Of a DNA stretch of 6,111 nt, positions 1-5,652 are shown piece after piece. The stretch's first letter is position 1. Each line of letters starts with the position of its first letter. A program made the translations under genes and the position numbers. Source of the stretch: Candidatus Aenigmatarchaeota archaeon (GTDB lineage: Archaea > Aenigmatarchaeota > Aenigmatarchaeia > QMZP01); the NCBI GenBank assembly GCA_030673725.1, contig DAOVIL010000038.1:1-6111 (forward strand). Reading direction: 5' to 3'. Under the pieces are notes generated by a model. It ran no database searches. It was not told where the DNA came from and worked only from the letters and a program-made list of their open reading frames with translations.

Positions 1-13
1 GAATTAATAGTAT

Positions 14-19
14 GGTGAT
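14..19 (+). promoter_or_regulatory. Shine-Dalgarno site of the radical SAM gene
   Basis: GGTGAT matches the archaeal anti-Shine-Dalgarno sequence and ends three bases before the ATG at 23. It supports that start. The ATG at 12, which overlaps the site, opens only a four-codon frame ending at the TGA at 24-26, so it is not a rival start for this gene. Confidence 0.6.
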
Positions 20-22
20 TCT

Positions 23-1474
23 ATGACTGATGCCGTGCTATTATTCCCTAGGACAGGGACCATGGACATCAAAGGCGTACTGGTGGAGATACCGCAGAGC
101 CTGCTCTTCATCGCCGCTTTTTTGGAGAAGGCAAAACTCTCCACGAAAATAATAGACCAGAGGGTGGAGAAGGACTGGAAGACGGCCCTGAGAAGGGAGG
201 CAAAGAATACAAAATTGGTGGGCATCTCAGCAATGACAGGGAAGCAAATAGACTATGGCTTGAAGGCAGCAAAGGTAGTCAGGGAGTCCTCTGATGCGAA
301 GATAGTGTGGGGAGGCATACACCCGTCTTTGATGCCAGAGCAGACAATAAGGAACGACTTAGTGGATGCTGTTGTAGTCGGTGAAGGCGAGGAGACCCTA
401 GTAGAAATGCTGAAGGAGAAGGACTGGAGCAAGGTGAAAGGCATAGTCTTCAAGAAGGGCGGAAAGACCATCAGCACCAAGCCAAGAGACTTCCTCGACA
501 TAAACAAGTTGCCTCCGCCGCCTTATCATCTCCTCAAGATGGAGAACTACTTCATACCTTTCGTGGGCGCCAGGGCCCTACACGTGCACACGAGCAGGGG
601 TTGCCCACACCGCTGCACGTTCTGTTACAACAGGGTCTTCAACCAAGGCCGATGGAGGGCGATGAAGGCCAAGAAGGCAGCAGACATGATAGAGGAGATG
701 GTGAAAAGATTTGATCTGGATGGGGTGGTGTTCACAGAGGACAACTTCTTCGTAGACCTGAAGAGGGTGGAAGACATATTCAAGGAACTGGACAGGCGGA
801 GCGTGAAAATTAGGTGGAAGGGAGACTGCCGCATAGACTATCTTGACAGAATGTCTGAAAGCTTCCTGTCCTTCCTCGAAGAGCACGGGCTTGACACGCT
901 GAATATAGGTGTTGAGAGCGGCTCCCAGAGGGTTCTCAAAAGGATACAAAAAGACATAACTGTAGAGCAGATATACAGGGTCAACAAGAAGCTTGCAAAG
1001 ACAAACATAACGCCCCGTTACTCGTTCATGATGGGATTTCCTGATGAGACAGAGGAGGACAGAAGGGCGACCATGGGGATGATAGTCAGAATAATAGAGG
1101 ACAACAAAAAAGCGATGATAGGCAACGTCTCCCTATTCTCTCCTTACCCGGGTTGCGAGATGTTCAAGGAAGCGATAGAGAGGGGGTTTTCGCCCCCTGG
1201 GTCACTGGAGGGGTGGGCCGACCTGGATCTGACGACGATTGACATGCCTTTCATCGATAAGAAATTGAGGAAAAGACTTGAGAACATATCTCACATGTCC
1301 AGGTTCGTCGACGGGATAAGCGTGAGCAGGTACCTCAAGACAAGGCCGCTGATTAGGGCCCTTGCATTGGTGTACTCCCGTATAGTGAGGTACAGATGGA
1401 AGAGGGGATTTTTCTCCTTTATGCCTGAGCTGGCGATTTTCAAAATCCTGTACAAAAGGGGAATGATAAGATGA
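23..1474 (+). CDS. B12-binding domain radical SAM protein, substrate unknown
   Basis: A cytoplasmic enzyme of 483 residues with an N-terminal cobalamin-binding Rossmann-like domain (about residues 1-150) followed by a radical SAM barrel (about 185-410). The first domain shows the pattern usual in this family: a buried strand 'LVGISAM' (65-71), 'WGGIHPSLMPE' (96-106) and 'VVGEGEETL' (118-126). The usual cobalamin-ligating D-x-H-x-x-G motif is not visible; the expected place near residue 45 reads D-Q-R. The radical SAM signature is C194-x3-C198-x2-C201, which binds the [4Fe-4S] cluster that cleaves S-adenosylmethionine. Further family motifs are 'TEDNFF' (238-243), 'GVESGS' (296-301) and 'GFPDETEED' (338-346). 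The basic C-terminal tail (about 412-483) is helical-looking and of no recognised function. Length and architecture are full for the class, which includes methylases, ring-forming enzymes and lipid-modifying enzymes; the sequence alone does not tell which. The ATG at 23 is chosen from the GGTGAT site. It is separated from the pilus genes by 48 bases and probably transcribed separately. The class is very secure; the reaction is not known. Confidence 0.93.
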   Translation: MTDAVLLFPRTGTMDIKGVLVEIPQSLLFIAAFLEKAKLSTKIIDQRVEKDWKTALRREAKNTKLVGISAMTGKQIDYGLKAAKVVRESSDAKIVWGGIHPSLMPEQTIRNDLVDAVVVGEGEETLVEMLKEKDWSKVKGIVFKKGGKTISTKPRDFLDINKLPPPPYHLLKMENYFIPFVGARALHVHTSRGCPHRCTFCYNRVFNQGRWRAMKAKKAADMIEEMVKRFDLDGVVFTEDNFFVDLKRVEDIFKELDRRSVKIRWKGDCRIDYLDRMSESFLSFLEEHGLDTLNIGVESGSQRVLKRIQKDITVEQIYRVNKKLAKTNITPRYSFMMGFPDETEEDRRATMGMIVRIIEDNKKAMIGNVSLFSPYPGCEMFKEAIERGFSPPGSLEGWADLDLTTIDMPFIDKKLRKRLENISHMSRFVDGISVSRYLKTRPLIRALALVYSRIVRYRWKRGFFSFMPELAIFKILYKRGMIR

Positions 1475-1482
1475 GCAGACGC

Positions 1483-1506
1483 AGGAATCTAGCTTAAGTT
1501 ATTCCT
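1483..1506. repeat. 6-bp dyad around the putative pilin promoter
   Basis: AGGAAT (1483-1488) and ATTCCT (1501-1506) are perfect inverted copies separated by 12 bases. The spacer contains the palindrome CTTAAG (1493-1498) and the tetramer CTAG, which recurs at 1505-1508. Because the dyad brackets the TATA-like element of the next gene, it could be an operator. As RNA it would be a weak stem with a 12-base loop and no U-tract, so it is a poor terminator candidate. It is short enough to be chance. Confidence 0.3.
1493..1500 (+). promoter_or_regulatory. Possible TATA box for the pilin-like gene
   Basis: CTTAAGTT is the most TATA-like stretch in the 48-base gap. Its centre lies about 26 bases before the ATG at 1523, the spacing expected if transcription begins at or next to the start codon. 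No Shine-Dalgarno-like sequence lies close to that ATG, which fits a leaderless message. The match to the archaeal TATA consensus is weak and no clear BRE is visible. Confidence 0.3.
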
Positions 1507-1522
1507 AGACCAATTATCATAC

Positions 1523-1939
1523 ATGTCCAGAAAGGGCCAGTCAGTGATCTTTGAGAACGTTCTGATATTCGTTGCAGGCGTGACGATATTCATACTGTTC
1601 TACAGCGTTTTCACAGCATACCAGGCCAATTTCACCGCAATAGGGATAGACAGCCAGCTGTCAGAGATAAGGGACTACATATCCACTCACATCCTACTGA
1701 TGGCAGGGAAGGAGGGGATAAACTCCTCTGTGATAATTAAGATACCCAGGACAGTCGCCACAGAGCTGTACGAGGTGGAACTGTACAGCAGCGGGCTCAA
1801 CCTCACGTCATCTGTGACAAACGTAAGGAAGCACTCGAATCTCTACAGCCTGCCGGTCACGCTGATACCCAAACGCATACCCAGCTCGGCTGGTAAAATT
1901 ACAATATATAAGAAAGGTAACCGAATTAATATTATGTAG
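1523..1939 (+). CDS. Small pilin-like protein with class III-like signal peptide
   Basis: This 138-residue protein has the build of an archaeal pilin or pseudopilin. A very short basic leader M-S-R3-K4-G5 is followed by Q6-S7 and a glutamate (E11), then one hydrophobic helix (about 12-30) and an extracytoplasmic domain rich in beta-type residues. A class III prepilin peptidase would be expected to cut at or beside G5/Q6, leaving the hydrophobic helix at the mature N-terminus for filament packing. Three N-x-S/T sequons (N36, N67, N93) lie in the exposed part, so N-glycosylation is possible. There are no cysteines. The start is unambiguous: the reading frame has a stop at 1490-1492 and no other ATG, GTG or TTG between it and 1523. 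The gene lies just before the assembly ATPase, as minor pilins or archaellum FlaF/FlaG-like proteins often do, and its stop codon overlaps a GTG in the next frame. Whether it is a filament subunit, a minor pilin or a stator-like protein cannot be told. I recognise the signal, not the family of the distal domain. Confidence 0.85.
   Translation: MSRKGQSVIFENVLIFVAGVTIFILFYSVFTAYQANFTAIGIDSQLSEIRDYISTHILLMAGKEGINSSVIIKIPRTVATELYEVELYSSGLNLTSSVTNVRKHSNLYSLPVTLIPKRIPSSAGKITIYKKGNRINIM
1905..1912 (+). promoter_or_regulatory. Internal TATA-like box for the ATPase operon
   Basis: TATATAAG sits in a conspicuously AT-rich patch (about 1894-1936) inside the last codons of the pilin-like gene. The sequence before it (GGTAAAATTACA) is purine/A-rich, as a BRE would be. 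A start about 25 bases downstream would fall near 1933-1936 and give a leader of about 20 bases before the ATG at 1957, including the GGAG site. It is the best TATA match I see in the window. Confidence 0.42.
1923..1936 (+). repeat. 14-base element also found at 1-14
   Basis: GAATTAATATTATG here and GAATTAATAGTATG at 1-14 agree at 13 of 14 bases. Both lie shortly before a gene start (34 bases before the ATG at 1957, 22 before the ATG at 23). A shared promoter-proximal element is possible, but with only two AT-rich copies it may be coincidence. Confidence 0.35.
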
Positions 1940-1950
1940 TGGCTTCTGGG

Positions 1951-1954
1951 GGAG
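1951..1954 (+). promoter_or_regulatory. Shine-Dalgarno site deciding the ATPase start
   Basis: GGAG, within the G-run GGGGGAG (1948-1954), precedes the ATG at 1957 by two bases. The spacing is tight, but it favours this ATG over the upstream in-frame GTG at 1939, which has nothing comparable at a suitable distance. Confidence 0.45.
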
Positions 1955-1956
1955 AC

Positions 1957-3822
1957 ATGCCTATCAAGATAAAAAAGCTGAGGATTGCCAAAAAGGAGAC
2001 AAGACCGCCCAGCAGAAGGGCCATACTCAAGAGGCTGAAGAGCGGATATGCAGCCAAGCAGAAAGAGCAGGCTGGTGAGGCGGTCCCGGTCAGGATAGAG
2101 GGCGGGATACAGATACCTGTCGCTGCAGTGGCAGGCAAGCCTGGCGCAGCCAGGGTAGCCGCAGGAGGAGCCGTCTCTGGCGTGCCGATTGGAGCACTGG
2201 CAGCCTACCCTGCACCTGAAGAGGAAAAGCCGTCGGTTGAGGAAGCAGAGGAAGTCCCTGAGGGCATAGAGATAGTGGAGAAGGCGCTGCCTGGAACCAG
2301 GCCTGCGATGCCTGAGGAGAGGGAGCAGCTCCGCAGCATCAACATGTTCTATCCCCTGATACCCAAGGTGCCCAAGAAGGGGGAATACGTATACGCCTAT
2401 GCCAACATACGCTGGGAGCCCAAGATGCAGGGCCTGGCGTACTACCTGGTCGAGCCGCAGATGGCGGAACCAGACAGGAAGCTCGTAGAGAACATAAAGC
2501 TGGAGCTGGAAGAAAGGCTGGACGTGGACATTGGCAAGCTTGGGACAGTCCAGGCAAGGGAGACCCTGGTGAAGCAGGTCCAGGACATACTGGCCTCAAT
2601 GAGCGTAGTAATTGACGAGAACAGGAGAAGGGCAATCCAGTACTACATAGAGAGGGACACCATGGGGTTCGGGAAGATACACGCCCTGATGCAGGACCCT
2701 AACGTGGAGGACATTTCCTGCGACGGTGTGAGCATACCGCTCTTCATCTACCACAGGGACCCCAGGTTCGCGTCTGTCAGGACCAATGTCAGCTTCCCTG
2801 CGCCTGATGAGCTCAACTCCTTTGTCACAAAGCTGGCCCAGAAGTGCAACAAGATGATTTCCATAGCCGATCCCCTGTTCGACGGCTCGCTCCCTGACGG
2901 CAGCAGGATACAGGCCACCCTGGGGACAGACATAGCCAGGAAGGGCTCCAACTTCACGATAAGGAAATTCACTGAGAAGCCCCTCACCCCCACGCAAATA
3001 CTGAAGTACAGGACAGCGAACTCCCTGCAGATGGCATATCTCTGGATGGCTGTCGAGAACGGGATGTCTGTCCTGGTGTCCGGAGGGACAGCCACAGGAA
3101 AGACAGCAATGCTGAATGCGCTTTCACTCTTCATAAGGCCTGAGCTGAAGGTCGTCAGCATAGAGGACACTGCAGAGCTCAGGCTGTCGCTCCCGCACTG
3201 GATACCCCACGTTGCCAGGAGCCCCCTGTCAGAGAAGGGCAAGGTGGGGGAGGTCACCCTCTTCGACCTCCTGAAATCCAGCCTGAGGCAGAGGCCTGAC
3301 TACCTGGTGCTGGGGGAGGTCAGGGGAAGGGAGGCATTCGTGCTGTTCCAGCAGATAGCCACAGGCCACCCTGCCATGGCAACCATGCATGCTGCATCCA
3401 TACCGCAGCTGATAGACAGGCTGATAACGCCCCCGATATCCCTTCCCGCATCCCTTCTGGAGAACGTTGATGTCATAGCGTTCCTGACGCTCTCCAGGCT
3501 GAAAGGCGCCTATGTCAGGAGGATGGACAGCATCCTGGAGATGGTTGGTGTGAAGGGGAACAGGCCTGTCACCAACAGGGTGTTCGAATGGGACGCGTTC
3601 TCAGACAAGTTCAACATAAAGAAGAAGTCCATTGTCCTGAGCAAGATAGCCAAAAAATCAGGCCTCACCCCTGACAGGGTGAAGGACGAGCTCATCAGGA
3701 GGAAACTGGTTCTTGACTGGATGCTTGAAAAGGACGTCACAGACTACAAGGAGTTCTCGCGCATCATAAGCATGTACTACTCCAACCCTGAGCGGATAAT
3801 GGACTTGGTCAGGGGCACGTAG
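1957..3822 (+). CDS. Type II/IV secretion-family pilus assembly ATPase (ArlI/TadA type)
   Basis: A cytoplasmic hexameric-type ATPase of 621 residues that powers assembly or export through the platform proteins encoded next. All catalytic elements are present: the N-terminal family motif 'YPLIPKVPKKGEY' and 'YYLVEP' (132-167), the 'LPDGSRIQATL' stretch (312-322), Walker A G-G-T-A-T-G-K382-T383 (376-383), the aspartate box 'IEDTAEL' (402-408), Walker B-like 'LVLGEVRGREA' (450-460) and the histidine box with H471 and H478 ('GHPAMATMHA', 470-479). A long N-terminal extension precedes the core: basic (1-35), then Ala/Gly/Pro-rich (36-87), then Glu-rich (88-110). It looks disordered and makes the protein longer than typical ArlI. 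The GTG at 1939 would add six residues, but the GGAG site and the internal promoter favour 1957. No KaiC-like ArlH gene precedes it, so a pilus or secretion role is likelier than an archaellum. Family assignment is near certain; the specific machine is inferred. Confidence 0.95.
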   Translation: MPIKIKKLRIAKKETRPPSRRAILKRLKSGYAAKQKEQAGEAVPVRIEGGIQIPVAAVAGKPGAARVAAGGAVSGVPIGALAAYPAPEEEKPSVEEAEEVPEGIEIVEKALPGTRPAMPEEREQLRSINMFYPLIPKVPKKGEYVYAYANIRWEPKMQGLAYYLVEPQMAEPDRKLVENIKLELEERLDVDIGKLGTVQARETLVKQVQDILASMSVVIDENRRRAIQYYIERDTMGFGKIHALMQDPNVEDISCDGVSIPLFIYHRDPRFASVRTNVSFPAPDELNSFVTKLAQKCNKMISIADPLFDGSLPDGSRIQATLGTDIARKGSNFTIRKFTEKPLTPTQILKYRTANSLQMAYLWMAVENGMSVLVSGGTATGKTAMLNALSLFIRPELKVVSIEDTAELRLSLPHWIPHVARSPLSEKGKVGEVTLFDLLKSSLRQRPDYLVLGEVRGREAFVLFQQIATGHPAMATMHAASIPQLIDRLITPPISLPASLLENVDVIAFLTLSRLKGAYVRRMDSILEMVGVKGNRPVTNRVFEWDAFSDKFNIKKKSIVLSKIAKKSGLTPDRVKDELIRRKLVLDWMLEKDVTDYKEFSRIISMYYSNPERIMDLVRGT

Positions 3823-3826
3823 GCAT

Positions 3827-4684
3827 ATGCTAGAGAAACTTGGGAAATCGTCATCACGCATGTTCGGGGGACTGGTAGGTCCCTATGTGGGCTATTTCGA
3901 CTCCCTGAAGGAGGACCTCAGGAAGGCAGAGATGGCCCCCACCATACAAGAGTACCTGTCCATGCTTCTGACAGCCTCGCTCATAGCGTTCATGGCCGTG
4001 ATAGTGGTGGGCTCCCTGTTCATAACGTTCCTCATACCGTCCCCTGTGTATTCCTACACGCTCAGCATAATCATCTCGATAGTGGCAGCAGGCGCCACGT
4101 TCTTCCTGGGCACACTATACCCGCCCCTTAAGGCAAAGGGCATACAGAAGGAGATAGAGAAAGGCCTGCCCTTCGCCACTTTCTACATGGCCACCACAGC
4201 ATCCTCCGGGGTCGGCCCGCTGGAGGTATTCAAGGTGCTTTCCCTCAGGAAGGGGAAGATAGGAAGGGAAGCCAAGAAGATATACAGCAACGTGACCACC
4301 CTGGGGGCCAACCTGACGACCGCAATGCAGAAGACCGCCCAGAAGTCGCCGTCCCCGGCATTCGCTGACCTCCTGTGGGGCATGACATCTGTCATAACAG
4401 CAGGGGGCGACATGGAGGCTTACCTGAAGAGCAAGACAGCCACCCTGATGGCCAAGTACAGGAGAAGCCTGGGCGACTATGCCAAGGCGATAACCCTGTA
4501 CACAGAGATATACATAACCCTCATCATAGTGGGTTCCCTCTTCTCCATCATAATGATATCCATAATGTCCCCCATGACAGGCATGAGCACGCTCTTCCTC
4601 CAGACATTCCTGATATTCTTCTTTGTCCCTCTCGTCTCAATCGCATTCCTGGTAATGCTTAGGGGCATATCGCCAACGGAGTAG
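3827..4684 (+). CDS. T2SSF-family platform membrane protein, first copy (TadB/ArlJ-like)
   Basis: An inner-membrane platform protein of 285 residues. A basic amphipathic N-terminus (1-45) is followed by two membrane helices (about 46-70 and 77-98). Then comes a soluble helical T2SSF domain (about 103-225) with the typical 'LPFATFYMATTASSG' opening (114-128) and 'TAGGDMEAYL' (191-200). Two closing helices follow (about 226-250 and 255-279). In type IV pilus-like machines such a protein couples ATPase movement to pilin insertion. The gene starts four bases after the ATPase stop, with no strong Shine-Dalgarno sequence, and is presumably translated by coupling. Archaeal ArlJ carries two T2SSF units in one chain. 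Here they are on two genes in different reading frames, each with its own helices, so this is not a simple frameshift of a fused gene. Cysteines are absent. Confidence 0.9.
   Translation: MLEKLGKSSSRMFGGLVGPYVGYFDSLKEDLRKAEMAPTIQEYLSMLLTASLIAFMAVIVVGSLFITFLIPSPVYSYTLSIIISIVAAGATFFLGTLYPPLKAKGIQKEIEKGLPFATFYMATTASSGVGPLEVFKVLSLRKGKIGREAKKIYSNVTTLGANLTTAMQKTAQKSPSPAFADLLWGMTSVITAGGDMEAYLKSKTATLMAKYRRSLGDYAKAITLYTEIYITLIIVGSLFSIIMISIMSPMTGMSTLFLQTFLIFFFVPLVSIAFLVMLRGISPTE
4678..4681 (+). promoter_or_regulatory. Shine-Dalgarno site of the second platform gene
   Basis: GGAG overlaps the last codons of the first platform gene and ends five bases before the ATG at 4687. The spacing is good and fixes that start; the stop codon (4682-4684) lies between site and start, which favours re-initiation by the same ribosomes. 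Confidence 0.55.
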
Positions 4685-4686
4685 AT

Positions 4687-5646
4687 ATGAAGCTGTTCAA
4701 AAAGAAGCCCAAAGGAAAGAGAAAGGAGCCCATGACCAGCAGGCAGAAGGTTATACTGGGCTCAGTGGCTGCCTCAGTGGTGCTGATCTTCATAGGCATC
4801 ATAATAGGGGACCCGGCGATAGTAGGGAACCTGATAATACTGTCTGTCTTCATCATAATCCTGCCCCTGTTCATGCAGAGGTACACCAGGTACCTCTGGG
4901 TGAGGGCAGTGGAGGAGCAGTTCCCCAACTTCATAAGGGACGTTGCGGATTCAGTGCGCTCTGGCATGTCCTTCAAGGAGGCTGTCTCAATCGCCTCCAG
5001 GACAGACTACGGAAAGCTCAGCCCGGAGGTGGAGAAGATGAAGAACAGGCTCTCCTGGGATATACCTTCCATGAGGGTGCTTGACATATTCGGAAAGGAG
5101 GTAAAGGAGTCAAAGCTCATATCAGAGGCCCTCAACATCATAAAGGAGTCCATCATGTCAGGGGGGAATGTGGCGGCAACAATGAATGCCGTGGCCAGGG
5201 ACACAGTCTCATTCAAGGAGATAGAGGCAGAGCGCAGGTCAATGGTGGGCCAGCATGTCATGATAATGTACGCGATATTCTTCATGTTCCTGGGGATATC
5301 CATAATGATAATCTTCGTGATGGTGCCGATGGTAAATACCCAGCCGCAGATGACTGTGGGCGGCATGGGCGGCCAATTTTCCAATCCCTGCCAGGACGTT
5401 GGCTACTTCCCCTGCAATTTCTTCTCTGCGCTTGGCGTGATATTCTCCATGCCTGATGGCATAGGCCTGTATTATGTCGCGCTCTTCTTCACAGTCGTTC
5501 TGATACAGGGCATATTCAGCGGGCTGATAGCGGGCCAGCTGGGCGAGAATTCCATCCTTGCAGGCTCCAAGCACTCCCTCATAATGGCCATCATAGCCAT
5601 AGCAGTATTCTTCTTCTTCGCAAAGGCAGGGATGTTCCCTGTGTGA
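4687..5646 (+). CDS. T2SSF-family platform membrane protein, second copy (TadC/ArlJ C-half-like)
   Basis: A platform protein of 319 residues and likely partner of the preceding one. The N-terminus is strongly basic (K/R at most positions 2-13), as expected for a cytoplasmic end. Two helices follow (about 21-41 and 46-63), then a soluble T2SSF domain (about 75-190) with 'EEQFPNFIRDVADSVRSG' (76-93) and 'IMSGGNVAATM' (156-166). Next are a helix (about 190-214), a loop of about 43 residues (215-257) and two more helices (about 259-283 and 296-313). The segment 'GIFSGLIAGQLGENSILAG' (275-293) resembles the end of archaeal ArlJ-type proteins. The loop holds the only two cysteines, C235 and C243, and would face outward in the modelled topology, so a disulfide is possible. 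It starts two bases after the first platform gene and is surely co-translated with it. Confidence 0.9.
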   Translation: MKLFKKKPKGKRKEPMTSRQKVILGSVAASVVLIFIGIIIGDPAIVGNLIILSVFIIILPLFMQRYTRYLWVRAVEEQFPNFIRDVADSVRSGMSFKEAVSIASRTDYGKLSPEVEKMKNRLSWDIPSMRVLDIFGKEVKESKLISEALNIIKESIMSGGNVAATMNAVARDTVSFKEIEAERRSMVGQHVMIMYAIFFMFLGISIMIIFVMVPMVNTQPQMTVGGMGGQFSNPCQDVGYFPCNFFSALGVIFSMPDGIGLYYVALFFTVVLIQGIFSGLIAGQLGENSILAGSKHSLIMAIIAIAVFFFFAKAGMFPV

Positions 5647-5649
5647 GGT
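5645..5649 (+). promoter_or_regulatory. Shine-Dalgarno site of the kinase gene
   Basis: GAGGT overlaps the TGA stop of the second platform gene and lies three bases before the ATG at 5653, the same short spacing as at the first gene of the window. It decides for the ATG over the GTG at 5643, which opens a different frame that closes after 60 codons. Confidence 0.5.
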
Positions 5650-5652
5650 ATT

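Noticed and set aside
12..26. Four-codon minigene ATG...TGA overlapping the radical SAM start
   Set aside because: The ATG falls on the Shine-Dalgarno region and nothing upstream is visible to support its translation; probably chance.
1483..1506. Transcription terminator after the radical SAM gene
   Set aside because: The six-base stem with a 12-base loop is weak and no T-run follows; an operator or chance dyad fits better.
1939..1956. GTG start for the ATPase overlapping the pilin stop (TAGTG)
   Set aside because: It would add only six residues and lacks a suitably spaced ribosome site; the ATG at 1957 has GGAG just before it. Not fully excluded.
2748..3257. 169-codon open frame on the minus strand
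   Set aside because: It is fully opposite the catalytic core of the ATPase, including Walker A; no start signal or recognisable domain.
4375..4662. 95-codon + strand frame inside the first platform gene
   Set aside because: Out-of-frame His/Pro-rich translation within a well-supported membrane protein gene; no ribosome site.
4682..4689. Frameshift splitting one fused ArlJ gene
   Set aside because: The second frame has its own GGAG site, a basic cytoplasmic N-terminus and a full set of helices, so two genuine genes are more likely.
5608..5619. TTC trinucleotide repeat
   Set aside because: Four Phe codons within a membrane helix; too short to be a meaningful repeat.
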